DNA from: Ectobius pallidus
Taxonomy: Eukaryota; Arthropoda; Insecta; Blattodea; Ectobiidae
Reading direction: 5' to 3'
NCBI GenBank assembly: GCA_964059195.1
Contig: CAXKWD010000011.1
Coordinates: forward strand, 31,420,566 to 31,484,565
DNA: 64,000 nucleotides
Numbering within the stretch: the stretch's first letter is position 1; the number at the start of each line of letters is the position of its first letter. The notes beneath the pieces were generated by a model. That model was not told where the DNA came from, did no database searches, and saw nothing but the letters and a program-made list of their open reading frames with translations. Shown here one piece after another: positions 1-11,544 of this stretch. The position numbers and the translations under genes are program-made.

Positions 1-68
1 GAGAAACCTCCCATGGTCTGCCTTGTCTTCTGAATCAGTTGAGGAATTTGATGTCGTACTGGCATGTT

Positions 69-139
69 GTCATGGTAGCTCAATGGTAGAGCATCGGCGC
101 GTTAAGCCGAAGATCCGTGTTCAAATTCCGGTTATGACA
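69..139 (+). tRNA. tRNA-Asn(GTT)-like sequence, probable pseudogene or SINE head
   Basis: The 71 nt fold into a cloverleaf. There is a 7-bp acceptor stem (69-75 with 132-138, two G-U pairs), a 4-bp D stem (78-81 with 89-92), a 5-bp anticodon stem (94-98 with 106-110) with GTT at 101-103, and a T arm containing TTCAAAT. An internal A box (TAGCTCAATGGTAGAGC) is present. Oddities: position 33 is C instead of the near-invariant U, the T stem has one mismatch, and there is no CCA or obvious T-run directly after it. It may be a decayed tRNA or the head of a tRNA-derived repeat. Confidence 0.5.
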
Positions 140-463
140 TAAAATTTTTCAAACTGATTCTTACTTGTATTAATATCCCAGACATGGATTTAATGTCTAT
201 TTCCTTTCCCTCCACTTCAAATATTTTGGTTTAGCCTAATGCTTTTTAGTTCACTCACAGAACTCTTCTCAATGAACGTATAGTAGAACTCTAATTATCT
301 GAATCTCATCTATCCGGATCACTTTGAGGCCATATTTAAGAGGTTTTTGCAACAGCAAGCATTTTAAATCCCACTTTCAGGGCTGATTATTTGCGAGAAA
401 GCAAATCTTTTAGCTGATAAATTCGATGATTTGTCAGCAAAACAATTGTCTCTGACCGATATA

Positions 464-1336
464 TAGGGTAATTCAAAATGCTCTCCGGGGTTTTATAATG
501 TCACTACATCCAAACTACCAAACGTACATTGATGCATGAGTACCAAAAGAAACAGCAACTGTGAAAGTTTGGTTTGCCTCCTACAGATGTTCAATGTGTC
601 CTCCACGGGTCATGCAGCACACATCAATGCGATATTGCAGTTCTTCCCACACTCGACGTAACATGTCACGATTGATGGTGTTGACGCTGGCTCTGATACG
701 CGTCTTCAGTTCATTCAGATCATTAGGCAAGGGTGGCACAAATACAGCCTCTTAGATATACCCCCACAAAAAGGAGTCGCAGGAGGCGAGATCTGGAGAT
801 TGCGGACGCCACGGCATCAGCCTGTTGTCGCGATCACACCCACACCCAATCCAGCGTCGTGGCAGATTGTTGTTTAGGTACCTGCGAACCTCATTATGGA
901 AGTGTGGGGGTGCTCCATCTTGTTGGAAAATGATATTTGGTTGATCCTGTAATTGTGGCATCAACCACAATTCCAGCATATCAAGATATGAAATCTTGTT
1001 CACAGTGTCTTACACAAAGAAGTAAGGTCCATAAACCATTTCACCATGCCTGTTGGTGGATCCTTTCCATATTCCCTCCGAAAGAGATGTTTGACGGAGA
1101 TTACTGACTTCCTAGCGTGGCATTCCAGCACAGAAAATGCTTTCTCACCAGCCATGAACGCCATTTTCATTTAATGGTACCTGGCGGCCGAAAATTCAAA
1201 CTACCTTCAATTGTTGCGAGTATAAATGAAATTTCCAGAGTTTCTTTATGTTACTATCCAAGGTTAGAAAAGATATCATCAATAACTACTCTGCAATGGT
1301 TTTTTAAAACCCCGGAGAGCATTTTGAATTACCCTG
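464..1336 (-). mobile_element. Tc1/mariner-type transposon, internally deleted
   Basis: Perfect 30-bp terminal inverted repeats (465-494 and 1306-1335, outer sequence AGGGTAATTCAAAATGCTC) are flanked by TA. At about 873 bp the element is shorter than a usual 1.3-kb autonomous one, so part of the transposase is missing. It lies inside a Tigger-like MITE whose empty counterpart is at about 50.5 kb. Confidence 0.85.
573..1003 (-). pseudogene. Mariner-type transposase C-terminal fragment
   Basis: The minus strand reads FQQDGAPPHFHNEVRRYL, then SPDLASCDSFLWGYI. These are the second-aspartate (QQDGAPPH) and SPDL...FLWG motifs of Tc1/mariner-family DDE/D transposases. A TAA codon at about 750 interrupts the frame. 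Reading on recovers VFVPPLPNDLNELKTRI and finally TRGGHIEHL, the expected family C-terminus. The N-terminal DNA-binding part and the first catalytic aspartate are missing, so this is not functional. Confidence 0.8.
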
Positions 1337-1549
1337 TATTCAAAATGGTACAATTTATGTAAGTACAGTACTGTACAATTTAGTTTATTGAAAGAAATTA
1401 TACTTTTTCTTGATTTATCCAATTTTCCAGATATTTGATTATCTGGTTAGGGTCTGGTCCTTATTAATCCAGATAACTATAGAGTTCTTCTATAGTTCCT
1501 TTCAACAATAAACTATTCAGTAATCTTCTTTAGGTCACACTGTTATAAG

Positions 1550-2015
1550 TAGGGGACGGATTTCTATGACATGTCATATTTTTCCCCTTCGCATTATTTC
1601 AGGTTTCCGACTAATTTAAACCCGATTCCAAGCATCCTGGTGAAAATGGAACAGCTTTTATTGTGCATGTAACTGCATATTTAGGAAATGTTCAACTATT
1701 GTAGCATATTTAGTATGAATATGCATATTTAGGTCATATTTCTGGCATATTTGTGTGCATATTAAAGAAATTTTGAAGTTTCATATCATATTTTGTAAAT
1801 TTTGCATTATAATGATACTTTTTGAGAATTTACAGATATTTTAAATAATTAACACTATATTTTAATGAAATGTAATGTAATGAAACTTAAAAAATATACG
1901 CAATGTGTAAGTGGTAAAGTCATATTTTAAATTTTATTGGTTATATTTTAATGTTTTTTAGGTCATAAATGCATGCATATATCCTATTTTTTAGGTCATA
2001 GGAATCTGCCCCCTA
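1550..2015. mobile_element. hAT-type MITE (466 bp)
   Basis: The ends TAGGGGACGGATTTCTATGAC and its inverted counterpart (GTCATAGGAATCTGCCCCCTA) are flanked by an exact 8-bp duplication GTTATAAG (1542-1549, 2016-2023), diagnostic of hAT-type insertion. The interior is AT-rich with repeated GCATATTT/GGTCATA motifs and has no coding capacity. A fragment of the same family lies at 12346. Confidence 0.85.
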
Positions 2016-2023
2016 GTTATAAG

Positions 2024-2883
2024 CTATAAATAATGTTATTCGTTAACTATGAATGTTTTATGTATTGATTCATTGTATACTTGCTACAATGCAAATGAAA
2101 AAAAAGCTATCGCTTAGAGCCTTATTATGTCTTGCCAAATATGTACTTTTCTTATTAGACTACATGAGTTAGGTGTTATTAGAGGTGCCTGTATTGAGAA
2201 TGGACAAGTGCAGAGATTCAGTTTCAAGGTCTGACACTTAGTGATAACATAACTGGTTTGTGAAGGGAAATGCAGCGAGTTATCAGTGTGAGTTAAAGGC
2301 CTTGTTCCCGAATGCAAGTTTACCGGTATATGGTGTGGAAGTTTGTGCACAAAATACCATGCGTTGACTTGCACAAAAAGAGCAATATCAATAGTGCTAC
2401 TCTGCAGTGAATAACAGTGTTTAATTTCATCTTAATGCCCATTGGGCGCACTTTACTTTATTATATTAAAGGCCTAGTCCTCTTTTCCTTATAGGTGATA
2501 TTAGAGTATTGGAGTTAATGAGAATTAACCACGCTATTTAGTTAGCTCTAGTTTATTTAATATTGCCAAAAGACATGAATATCTAGAAATATTTAAAAAT
2601 GTCCTGTTGGAGCAGTCAGTTTTGCAGTAGCTTTCTTTTCCCAATTTCGGAGGTATCGTCCCGGTCCAGGTTGTCATTTATTTGTTCTTACATCTGACAG
2701 TTACATGTCTGTAAAGACAGGAATTGAATCAAAGTTACAAGGAAACATGTTAATGTATGTAATAATCATTTTTTCATGTTTTCTTGTATCTACACTTGAT
2801 AACAATAAGTCTAAGGCAAGTTCTACCTAGTTTGGTAAGATTTGATTTGATTTTATCTTATGAGGGATACTACACAATTGGGG
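2024..2883. other. No gene seen
   Basis: AT-rich sequence without a supported coding region or recognisable repeat ends. Short open frames on the minus strand here show no family motif. Confidence 0.5.
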
Positions 2884-3052
2884 GGTATACCGTGGTGCAG
2901 TTTGTTGGCGCACTGCGCTTCGAGCTGGATTCAAATCCTGATGAGGCCTTTGGGATTTTCAGTGGGCCTAATCTTTCTGATGGCCATGTGGCCCTGGAGT
3001 GTACTCAGCCTCGAACAGAAATGAATACCAGGAGCAATTCTGGGGGTAAAAG
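2884..3052 (+). mobile_element. tRNA-derived SINE, family 1, diverged copy
   Basis: It aligns along its length with the better copy at 10957-11260. Shared blocks are the A-box region (TGGTGCAGTTTGTTGGCGC), a B-box-like GATTCAAATCCTGATGAGG, GGCCTAATCTTTCTGATGGC and ACCAGGAGCAATTCTGGGGG. The tail is missing. Confidence 0.75.
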
Positions 3053-4057
3053 TCCATGTATCGGTGCGGTACGCGCTGAGGAAGAATGTCCCCTCAAGTG
3101 CATCTGACTCTTGCCTCTGATTAATACCACCGTAATTTCTAAGATCATTAATTTCCTGTGCTTCTTGTAACTCATTCAGTAAGTGGTAATCACTAGAAAA
3201 AAGACGCTTCTTTGCAGACACAAATCTTTTCCTTCTTTTCTTCTCTCCTTTTTCTGTCACCCATGTCAATTCGTCAAAACCGATTGAACTGCAGAAAATA
3301 TCAGACGGACCTAAGGCGAAAACTGAATGTAGCCTACATTCTTTCAGTTCAGATAGCTGTACAGATTTTTACGGAGTTATTTTAAAACAGATAACTGTAC
3401 AGAAAAACTGAAGGTGTGTACCCCCCCATTATCCTCACATTGTCATATTCCTCTTTGTTCAGTAAAGATCACTATTCCACATTTGTGGATTGCTTTATGC
3501 CTCCACATAATTTCTAAAGTCTCATAAAATCCATTTACTGTATTTCTCATAAGCAGATCCTCATTTTGTGTCCATAGAGTCTTGTAGATCATGCCAAACT
3601 TCTGGCATAGATTAAACTTAGTATCGAACTATAGAACATGCATGCTAGCTTTGTGGGAAGAAAATAAAAAGCAACTACTGTTATAAAAATTGTTGTTGTG
3701 TTTTGACACAGAGAGCATGACTTTATTTTCATGTAGGGTTTCCTGCATATTGATTCTTTATTTTGTTGCAGGTTGTTCCTTCTTTGCATGGGTCAAAATG
3801 GTAAGTAGATATTGAACTACAATGTCTTCTGTCCCTTAATGAGGGCGCAGCATTTTTAATCACTACATCACCATTGGTGACCAGAATTTTCATTTTGAAA
3901 AACTGCTATCTTGTTTTAAGTTTCATTATTTTGCTCGTTTCATAAACATACTCTTATCTTAATCAATGCCATTATAGGCTTGTTGCAATCAATGAATTAT
4001 GTAATAATTATATTCTTTAAAACATCCATATCGGTCCCAAATTTCCACTGAGTCAAG
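3053..4057. other. No gene seen
   Basis: Non-coding sequence with short C- and T-runs. Small open frames here have no recognisable domain and overlap SINE sequence at one end. Confidence 0.45.
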
Positions 4058-4225
4058 TACAATAAAAAGATGTGTTTAAAATTATTACATAATCAGTGGA
4101 TAAAGGTTAAAAAATTAAAACACAACGTTTCAACTCTGCCCTTGTCTTCCTCAGGTGACTTCTCACACTGTACTGTACTTTATCCACTGATTATGTAATA
4201 ATTTTAAACACATCTTTTTATTGTA
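4058..4225. repeat. Inverted repeat of a Penelope-like terminus (locus A)
   Basis: Two perfect 48-bp arms (4058-4105 and 4178-4225) flank a 72-bp centre. On the minus strand the centre carries CTGAGGA (4148-4154) and GAAAC (4127-4131), the paired motif found at three other inverted-repeat loci in this window, one of which is attached to a Penelope-like GIY-YIG coding region. Confidence 0.65.
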
Positions 4226-4341
4226 TTATATTCTTTGTTTTGAAATGTCATCTCTCTTAAACTAATAAAATAATAACAATAACAGTGAAAGCTATATTAA
4301 TAGCAATCGTAGTAGTTTTAAGTAATTCCTACAGTAATAAC

Positions 4342-5897
4342 TAGGGCCCGGATTTGAAGGTTTTAACCTATTTTTGCTCCAGCTTCCTAATTAGAACATT
4401 TTAACGTATTTTTCCGTTTCATGCCCCTTGCTTCCAAATACATGAATCTTGTAGAACCTAAAAAGAGCTAAATCGGACTGAAGGACCTAAAGGGGGCATA
4501 GGAGGATTTTTGCTGAAAAACTAAGGACTAAAGTGGACTTTTGCTGAAAAAATAGGGGCCAAAAAGGACTTTTTCAGGTAATTACGATTTTTAAATACAT
4601 TTTCCAATTAATGCGAAGGAAAATAAATATGTGAATTTGTGCATTTTAAGAAAAGACATAATACAAATAAATTTATACAACGCACTGAAATTAACAATGT
4701 ATATGTCGCTTTACCGCTTGGCTTTATAACTCGAAAATGTGCTGCCTCTCCGTCGCAGGGAATGAAACTTGAGCCGTCTGCAATTCTTCGAAATCTGCAA
4801 CTAATCCATTGTCGTTTCAACTTTAAAATAGCAAGTTGCCGACCAACGACAGAGAAGTATATTAAAGGAACAAATTCGTAACACTCTAATCCACTTATTT
4901 TTGTAGATCGGAAGTGAATTGAACGGTGTATTGAATAATTGTATCATTAAAGGGTAGATATCTCAATTGTTTATGCTATTTTTCGAGTGCCGATATAAGG
5001 AATAGTTACTTCTTTATTTTGTAAAAAAGAAAGAATAGAATAACTGTGTCAAAATTATAGGCTAATATTAATATTAATATTAGTGCTCATTATTAATAGG
5101 GCAAGGCATTTAATGACCATAAAATAGTGAAAAAATGCAAAATAAAAAGTGCATTTATGACCTAAAAATAGTGAAAAGACACAAAATTAAAAAAAATGAC
5201 CAATAAATTTACCATTATTACTTGTAGGCCACATTAGTTTTTTTTAAGTAATGAATTGCTAAAAGCAATATAATGGAAATGGTTGACATTTCGTTATATA
5301 AGAATTTACAATATAAAACATACTTATTTTGTTACTAAATAAGTAAGTTAATTTATACTACTGTACTTGGACACCATTAAAGAAAAATAAATTATTTTCT
5401 GAACTGGGGAAGCCCATCAAATTGTCCCTAGCAAATATGTGCCATTTAAAAAGAAAGAAAAAAATATTTACTGCTACAAGACGAACTGATATGGTGTTTA
5501 CAATAAACATGAAGATATTCTCAAATAAAAACGATTGTTTTTGTCTGGAAGTAATGAATTGTACTTGGAAAAGCTCCTCTGTACCTTCACTGAAACATGA
5601 CCTAAAATGCCGAAAATGACCTAAACATTGCCAAAAAATAACCTATCTCTTAAAAATTACGAAAAATGCAAAATAAAGCAAAAAATATAAAAAAAATTGT
5701 TCTTATTTAATAAATTATATTCGAGCTATCTTTTAACGTTCATATAAAAAAGGTGCAAAATCATCAAATGCCTTGCCCTGATTATTATGTTTTATTAAGA
5801 TGGCTAAAATGTTCGTTTAAAAACCTTAAAAGGGCTATTCCACGAAAATAAAAGGCTAAAATATACCTGTTATAAATGCCTGAAAATCTGGGGCTTA
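4342..5897. mobile_element. hAT-type non-autonomous element (1.56 kb) with a nested MITE
   Basis: The ends TAGGGCCCGGATTTGAAGG and AAATCTGGGGCTTA are inverted relatives, flanked by GTAATAAC (4334-4341) and GTAATAAG (5898-5905), an 8-bp duplication with one mismatch. The interior repeats GGACTAAA/GACCTAAA motifs and is non-coding. A second hAT MITE sits inside at 5097-5780. Confidence 0.7.
5097..5780. mobile_element. hAT-type MITE nested in another hAT element
   Basis: The ends TAGGGCAAGGCATTTAATGA and AAATGCCTTGCCCTG are inverted repeats. The flanks are ATTATTAA (5089-5096) and ATTATTAT (5781-5788), an 8-bp duplication with one difference. The interior is very AT-rich with repeated GACCTAAAA and AAAATGCAAAATA motifs. 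Confidence 0.7.
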
Positions 5898-6104
5898 GTA
5901 ATAAGCTAATAACATTATTGAAACTCTCTGTACAATATTTTATTGTCAAATTTATTAACTGTAAGTTATGGATTGTAAGACCCTGTTCAGTTATATAAAC
6001 TTATCACCACTATTGTGTACCACCAGTCCCAGTACCACCAGCGTGGCAGGTGGCAGACTTATCAACTCATTGATCAAAGAGTAAGCTGAGTCATACATAT
6101 GATT

Positions 6105-7015
6105 CATTTTGTTCTGAGGCTGTAGCCTGATTATTCTTTAGGTTCTCTTGTCTTCAGCCTGGTTTAAAGATGTGATTTTTCTGTCAGGTTCCAACAATAT
6201 ATGAACTGGAGCTCAAATAAATGAAATGACAATATAGGAACAGTTCATTATTTTGTTTGTTATGAATAGACCTTTGATTTTAGGCTCTAAAAAATTAGTT
6301 TTAGGCACTTAAAATAAACTTTTAAAACAAGTAAATAGGCTTTTAAAAGAGAAAACAGGCACTTAAAATATGTTTAAAAATGAGTAAATAGATTAAAAAG
6401 ATAGACTAAAATACTACAATATGCTCTTAAACTGTAACATGGTCTTTTTTACTGCAAGAAACGTGGTATACCTATTCTTAACAGAATTAACTGCAAAATT
6501 AGGCATCACGAACTATATTCACTTAAACAGATGTTCTTTCACTACTGACTTGACACAGTAGTCCTTCCCCCTTAATCCTCCCCCTCCGTCGTCAGTCAGC
6601 ATTCCTTTAGCGACAATTGTTTGGAATAATCAAATTTCTGTGAAAAAACCACCTCTGCTGTTCTTTTTTTTCATTGAGGGATGTCCATTATAAGATGTAA
6701 AAATTACGGAAGTTGAATTTTATTTTAAATGTACAAAATAGGCATTTTAGGCAGTAAAATAGGCTTTAAAGGTCCAAATAGGCTTTAAAGGTCCAAATAG
6801 GCATTTTAGGGCTCTATAAAACTCTATAAATGTAAGTGATTTATCAAGAAACATCCACAAATTTAAAATTTTCGTTTTATTTCATAAGGAACAAAATAGG
6901 CATTTGCCTGAAAATCCCAGGTCTAGTTATGAAGTAAAGTAGTATGTGACATTTATCTTGAGCAGCAGATTTAGGTTATTATTTGCCTGGAGTAGATTTA
7001 TTAGGTTTAGTACTT
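6105..7015. repeat. Interspersed repeat, copy 1, interrupted by a hAT MITE
   Basis: Sequence at 6105-6266 and 6926-7015 matches 13083-13318 with about the same spacing once the MITE at 6267-6925 is removed. Shared blocks include GGTTTAAAGATGTGA and GAGCAGCAGATTTAGG. The family is not recognised. Confidence 0.75.
6267..6925. mobile_element. hAT-type MITE (659 bp)
   Basis: The ends TAGACCTTTGATTTTAGGC and CTGAAAATCCCAGGTCTA are inverted repeats flanked by an exact 8-bp duplication GTTATGAA (6259-6266, 6926-6933). The interior repeats GGCTTTTAAAA and GGCACTTAAAAT. A one-ended relative is at 39361. The paralogous repeat at 13083 is an empty site for this insertion. Confidence 0.88.
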
Positions 7016-7163
7016 TTTATGCATTTGTGGTGTGAATGTCATGTTCTCTTTTCCATGATCTGTTTTTGGGCTTAATTTGAATGTGAAAACAAGTTTGCAA
7101 GAATACAGGGTGATTCAGGACGTCTGCAACAAACTCGAAGGGATGATGATAATGTAATACTAA

Positions 7164-7413
7164 CATAGGCGTAACCAGGCCGACCATGTGGAGGGGTGGT
7201 TATAACGTCTGGGGGGTATGGGAGAGGGCCCCCGGAAAATTTTAAAGATTCAGATGCACAATACTGTAACGAGTTTTAAGCTTCCCACGCTTAATTTTTT
7301 AGCAAATTTTTAAAAAGGTGATATATCACAATAATGAAATAAATTGTACAATTTTCATTTTTTTAATCAATGGGGTGGGGGTTCAAACCCCCCCCCCCCT
7401 TGTTACGCCTCTG
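7164..7413. mobile_element. hAT-type MITE with GGCGTAAC ends
   Basis: The ends CATAGGCGTAACCAGG and CTTGTTACGCCTCTG are inverted. The flanks AATACTAA (7156-7163) and AATAATAA (7414-7421) differ at one base. The interior, including a C-run and the block ACGAGTTTTAAGCTTCCCAC, matches 9430-9600. Confidence 0.7.
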
Positions 7414-7508
7414 AATAATAATAGCACTAACAATAATAGTTTTATTTAATATCCTGGTTGAGTGGAAGATAAGGCCCTATGGCATTAACTCTGCCAGGCA
7501 AAATAAAA

Positions 7509-7510
<2 letters not shown>

Positions 7511-7541
<31 letters not shown>
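7511..7541. repeat. (TTA)n microsatellite
   Basis: About ten TTA units in a row. A looser ATT tract lies at 8449-8492. Confidence 0.9.
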
Positions 7542-7542
<1 letters not shown>

Positions 7543-7694
7543 ATGGTGAAAGTCACACCAGGGACTAATAATACTTTATATTGCCGAATACATTGCGTTA
7601 TACAATATTCAGAAATTATAATGTTAATAATTACTAATACATTTAAATTCATTGGAAAACTAATTAACACGTTGATAAACTTCATGTTAGAAGA

Positions 7695-8440
7695 CGTTTA
7701 TGCGGCCCAAGCTTCCCGATCCTTATGGGGCCGCGACCTGTCCGGAAAGGGAATACCTTTGGGCCATAGACACTTTTCTTTTTTTGGCCAGACAAGGACA
7801 TAGAGGGCCTCCCCGGATGAGTGATCAGTCCAATGCCAGGGGGTCACCTCCGAGACAACACGAACACATAGGACGAGACACCGCCAGTCGTAAAAACACT
7901 CACTCTGAACAAGGCACGGATGGAATGATTGTAATGACGGCCAGATGTGTCCTTGAACCTAGACGACTTAAACTAAACTCGTGGCGCTACATCCCTGGAG
8001 GGACTTGGCCTACCACCCGACCTCTGCGTCATCTACCACATGCAGATGGCAGGATTGGGGGGCATGTGGTCAGCATGCCGACACCCACGGCCGTTAATGG
8101 TGGTTTTCATTACCGGAGTCGCTGCTTCTCTATCAGGTAGCTTCTCAATTGGAATCACTGGGCTGACTGCACCCCTGCCAGACCTCCCTACCTCAGAAAA
8201 ATCCGAGGAGGTACCGGGGATCGAACCCGGGCCGACGGATGTGTAGTCAGCGACGCTAACCACAAGACCACGCCGGCGGTCTCAACGATTTAAAGTTATC
8301 CGAAATTCGTCTGACAGTTGGGGTTGGAGGAGGAAAAAATCTTACAAGGTGACTTGTCCAGACCAGGAATCTAACATGGGCCCGTTGCGTGAGGAGAACG
8401 AATTCATCTCCTGCGCTACAGTGGAAGACATAATAGAGTG
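7695..8440 (-). mobile_element. tRNA-derived SINE, family 3, split by a family 2 SINE
   Basis: On the minus strand the 5' part (8440 down to 8295, pol III B-box-like TTAGATTCCTGGTCTGG) and the 3' part (7959 down to 7695, with GGCATTGGACTGATCACTC) match consecutive parts of the intact copy at 11874-12262. The interruption is the family 2 SINE at 7973-8281. Confidence 0.75.
7973..8281 (-). mobile_element. tRNA-derived SINE, family 2, nested insertion
   Basis: The minus strand starts with a tRNA-like head: A box TGGTCTTGTGGTTAGCG and B box GGGTTCGATCCCC. It ends near AGTTTAGTTTAAG, as does the copy at 11545-11756. Imperfect 13-bp flanking duplications are seen: TAGACGACTTAAA (7960-7972) and TCAACGATTTAAA (8282-8294). 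It sits inside a family 3 SINE. Confidence 0.78.
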
Positions 8441-8446
8441 ACATAA

Positions 8447-9371
8447 CATTATTATTATTGTTGTTATTATTATTAATATTATTATTATTATTTACTGTTA
8501 AGTGTTAACATCTATAATAATAGTTTAAATAGTTTGTCATTATTAGTTGCATAAGCAGAGCGTCCTTTAAGAACATGAGCATTTAAGGCTCTAATTATAA
8601 TAGTTCATTTGGACTTTGAGTGATGGGCTATGACACATGCGAGCATTTGGCAGTGCCCCCAGTTTTGTCTGCACGGGAGTTATATTTTTTTCGGGTTCTA
8701 TTCAGGGAGACAGTCCAAAGTGCCTCAAAATAGCCTCTTTTTGTCTGGGCATGTAAGCAGTCTGGTTCAAGCTTTTGTTTAACTCGCACTCCGAGTTTTG
8801 TGGTGTGTTTGCACTCGGCTCTAGGTACATATTACAGTACCATGTGCTAATATATCTGTTCGTGTGTGCTCATGTCCTGTGTTATAAGTGCCTGCTCATA
8901 AATTCTCAGGTAACTAACTTATTACACTTTAAAACATCTACATGTTTTCGTGCATTTAGGAAGCAATTTAATATCAATTCTTGCTGCATTGCATCTTATG
9001 AAACTTTTGCAGTAACACCGAAACTGACCTTCAAGACGTTATAAAGTTTTATGTAATGAGAATACAGCAGAACTAAGCATTATTCAACTCTGTGTGTGCA
9101 ATTAAGCTTATCACGTTCATTTTCTCTGAACTCGTTAATGAAGCATGCCACGAGACTGTACCTGTATCATTCTGATCCTTTTATAACCTTGTGTTGTACA
9201 TCGCAGAAATTGATTTCGTTAGTAATACGAATGTTTCCTAACGTAGTAAAGAAAACAAGTGGAATAGACAAGTAAAATGCGATGATAAATACAGGGGATC
9301 AAATCATGTCAAACTGGGATTATAGCCTAAAATAAGAAATGCTTATAAGGTTTTAAATATTTCATTCCCTC
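8447..9371. other. No gene seen
   Basis: It starts with an ATT microsatellite and is otherwise non-coding. Short open frames, for example 8775-9044, have no recognisable motif. Confidence 0.45.
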
Positions 9372-10156
9372 CAGTGGCGTAGCCAGAAAATAATACCGGG
9401 GAGGGTTAAAAGCATATGACGTTCGGGGGTTCGGGGGTCCTCCCCCGGAAAATTAAAAAAATTAAGATGCACAATAACGAGTTTTAAGTTTCCCACGCTT
9501 TATACTCTTATTAAGTAATTTATAAGCAGACTTAAAAAAATTGTACAATTTTCCTTTTTTTAAATCAAACCCCCCCCCCTCGTTACGCCTCTGGTTAAAA
9601 GTGCCGGGGGTTTGGGGGGTATGGAACTGACCCCAGGATATATATATATATATATTTTAAATTGAACCTATGAAAGTAACATTTTACGCTATTGAAGCAC
9701 TGAAAAACTAGTTAGAAAATTTGTTTACTATAAGACATGCCAACGTAAACAAGTTACAGTCAACTCTCGATATAATAGACCTCTTTACAGTGCCACCCTC
9801 GCACTGCAGCAATAAATGCAAGTGAACATATCTTCTTCCATATAAAATATATACGAAGCCTTGTTATTGTGCCAATTCATTTAGTGCCAGTGAACAAGAT
9901 TTTTGCAAAAATGGCTTGCAGTGATTTTTTTTTCAGTTGTAGAAATATTTTTAAACTGGCGTGAATGTTAGGAAAATTATTTAAGAACATGCTGTACTGT
10001 ATTTCCACATTTACATTTACAAGTTCAGTAGCCTATATTATTATTAAATAAAATAATTAAATATTTGATAAAATAGAGCTTAACTAAAGTATAATTTTAG
10101 GTTCTGATTTCGGGGGAGGTCCGGACCCCCTGGATCCCCCCTTCCCTAAGCCACTG
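9372..10156. mobile_element. hAT-type element (785 bp), CAGTGGCGTAGCC ends
   Basis: The ends CAGTGGCGTAGCCAG and CCCTAAGCCACTG are flanked by an exact 8-bp duplication ATTCCCTC (9364-9371, 10157-10164). It contains a block matching the MITE at 7164-7413, plus a TA microsatellite at 9640-9656. There is no coding capacity. Confidence 0.85.
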
Positions 10157-10164
10157 ATTCCCTC

Positions 10165-10956
10165 GCCAAAGATTCTGTGGAAAAGAATTTTATTTCCCTT
10201 ATGTGTATACATAATGATAGGGGAGGATTTTCTACCTTTGAAGTCACTGTGGATTATGGATTTTAAGTAGGGAACTCTGTTGTGTTGTGGTCTACTTTGT
10301 ATTATAAAAAGTCGATATTTATTTTCAAAGCATTAATATGTAGATTCGTCTTCACAAAATAATACCAATGTGGCAGTGTGTATTTGCGAGAAGAAATATT
10401 TATTACAGTTTGATTAAACCTCAAATTAAGGCAGAGGTAAATCATAAAGAGGGCCGACACATCTCGGGGTCGGGCCCAGGACCATCTTCATTCAGTCTTC
10501 ATATTTAAGTAAATGAAAAAAGGATAGTTTGCCCTGACCATATTAATTGATGTAAATATTGTAAACTTATGTTACGTTGTTCGTTACTTATCAAAGGATA
10601 CCAGAAACCATATTTCCAACACTTTTTTATTGCTATGCCTTTTAATTGTATTCGTTTTTCTGTTCTAAATTGTATTATCCTGATTAATAAATCATTGTGT
10701 TGAAAGGTCTATATACAAAACATGGCACTGCTTTAAAATGAATGTATTGTGTTTTTATTGCAATCAAAACAACCCCAAGAACTTGTCTGTTGGAACCAAG
10801 AATAAAGTATATAAGTGTAAATATTAAAAAAGGAAAGTTAAACATTACAGCAGTATTATATTATACCAAAAGTTGAAAAAAGAAAATAAATGTAGGGCAT
10901 TTGCTGAAAAGGTTACAAACATAAACCACTAATTAATATAGCTCAAACAAAAAAGG
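10165..10956. other. No gene seen
   Basis: AT-rich sequence without supported genes. A short GC-richer island (GGGCCGACACATCTCGGGG, about 10451) was not identified. Confidence 0.45.
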
Positions 10957-11260
10957 GGTACGCCGTAGCGTAGTGGTTGAGGTGCTGCGCTACAAACCGG
11001 AAGGTCGCGAGTTCGATTCCCGATGAGGTCGTTGAGATTTTCCGATTGGCCTAATCCTTCTGGTGGCACCATGGCCCTGGGGTCGACTCAGCCCCTAACA
11101 GAAATGAGTACCAGGAGCAATCCTGGGGGTAAAGGCGGCCGGTGCGTAAGGCTGACAACCTTACCACCTTTATGTGCCGAATGTCCAAAATCTGGGAGCC
11201 TCATCCTCCTGGAACCCTCTGGGCCTCCATGATCTGTAAGGGACCACTTTACTTTACTAA
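10957..11260 (+). mobile_element. tRNA-derived SINE, family 1, best copy
   Basis: The head has an A box (TAGCGTAGTGGTTGAGG) and a B box (GAGTTCGATTCCC) with tRNA spacing. The body includes GGCCTAATCCTTCTGGTGGC and ACCAGGAGCAATCCTGGGGG. The tail is a short CTTTACTTTACTA repeat. Other copies are at 2884 (+) and 12413 (-). Confidence 0.85.
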
Positions 11261-11544
11261 ACTAAAAAGTAACTTTTCCAGTGTTCAGCCCGAAATTTCC
11301 ACAAAATTATATCACATCACCGTGTCCTTTGGTTCCGGCAACCCCCCCCCCCCCCCATATGGCGGCCATGGTCACAAAGTTTCATCTTAATACGTTTGAG
11401 CGCTACACCGAAATATGGAGTGCTGTTTTGTGATGTAGATCATAATATAACAATAAGCTGAGATATTTGCGGTCTTCTATGAAACAAAACTAAGACAAAG
11501 ATGATTGACTTTTTACAATTTTCGGTAAATGTTGGGATTTTTTT

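Larger units (their letters stand above)
281..1494. mobile_element. pogo/Tigger-like MITE interrupted by a mariner-type element
   Basis: The ends (TAGTAGAACTCTAATTATC on the left, AGAGTTCTTCTATAG on the right) and the internal sequence match the intact MITE at 50307-50679. This copy is split at about 463-1338 by a mariner-type insertion. TA dinucleotides flank it. Shared stretches include the TCCGGATCACTTTGAGGCC block and the GTAAGTACAGTACT block. The pogo/Tigger assignment is by end sequence only. Confidence 0.7.

Noticed and set aside
7108..7150. ACAGGGTGATTCAGGACGTC, which resembles a mariner-type terminus
   Set aside because: No matching inverted end or coding remnant was found nearby, so it is at best a solo end.
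7543..8444. Several open frames up to 146 aa on both strands
   Set aside because: They are translations of nested tRNA-derived SINEs, which are GC-richer than their surroundings.
10957..11030. A tRNA gene call from the A and B boxes
   Set aside because: The sequence continues into a SINE body shared with two other loci and lacks a proper acceptor stem.
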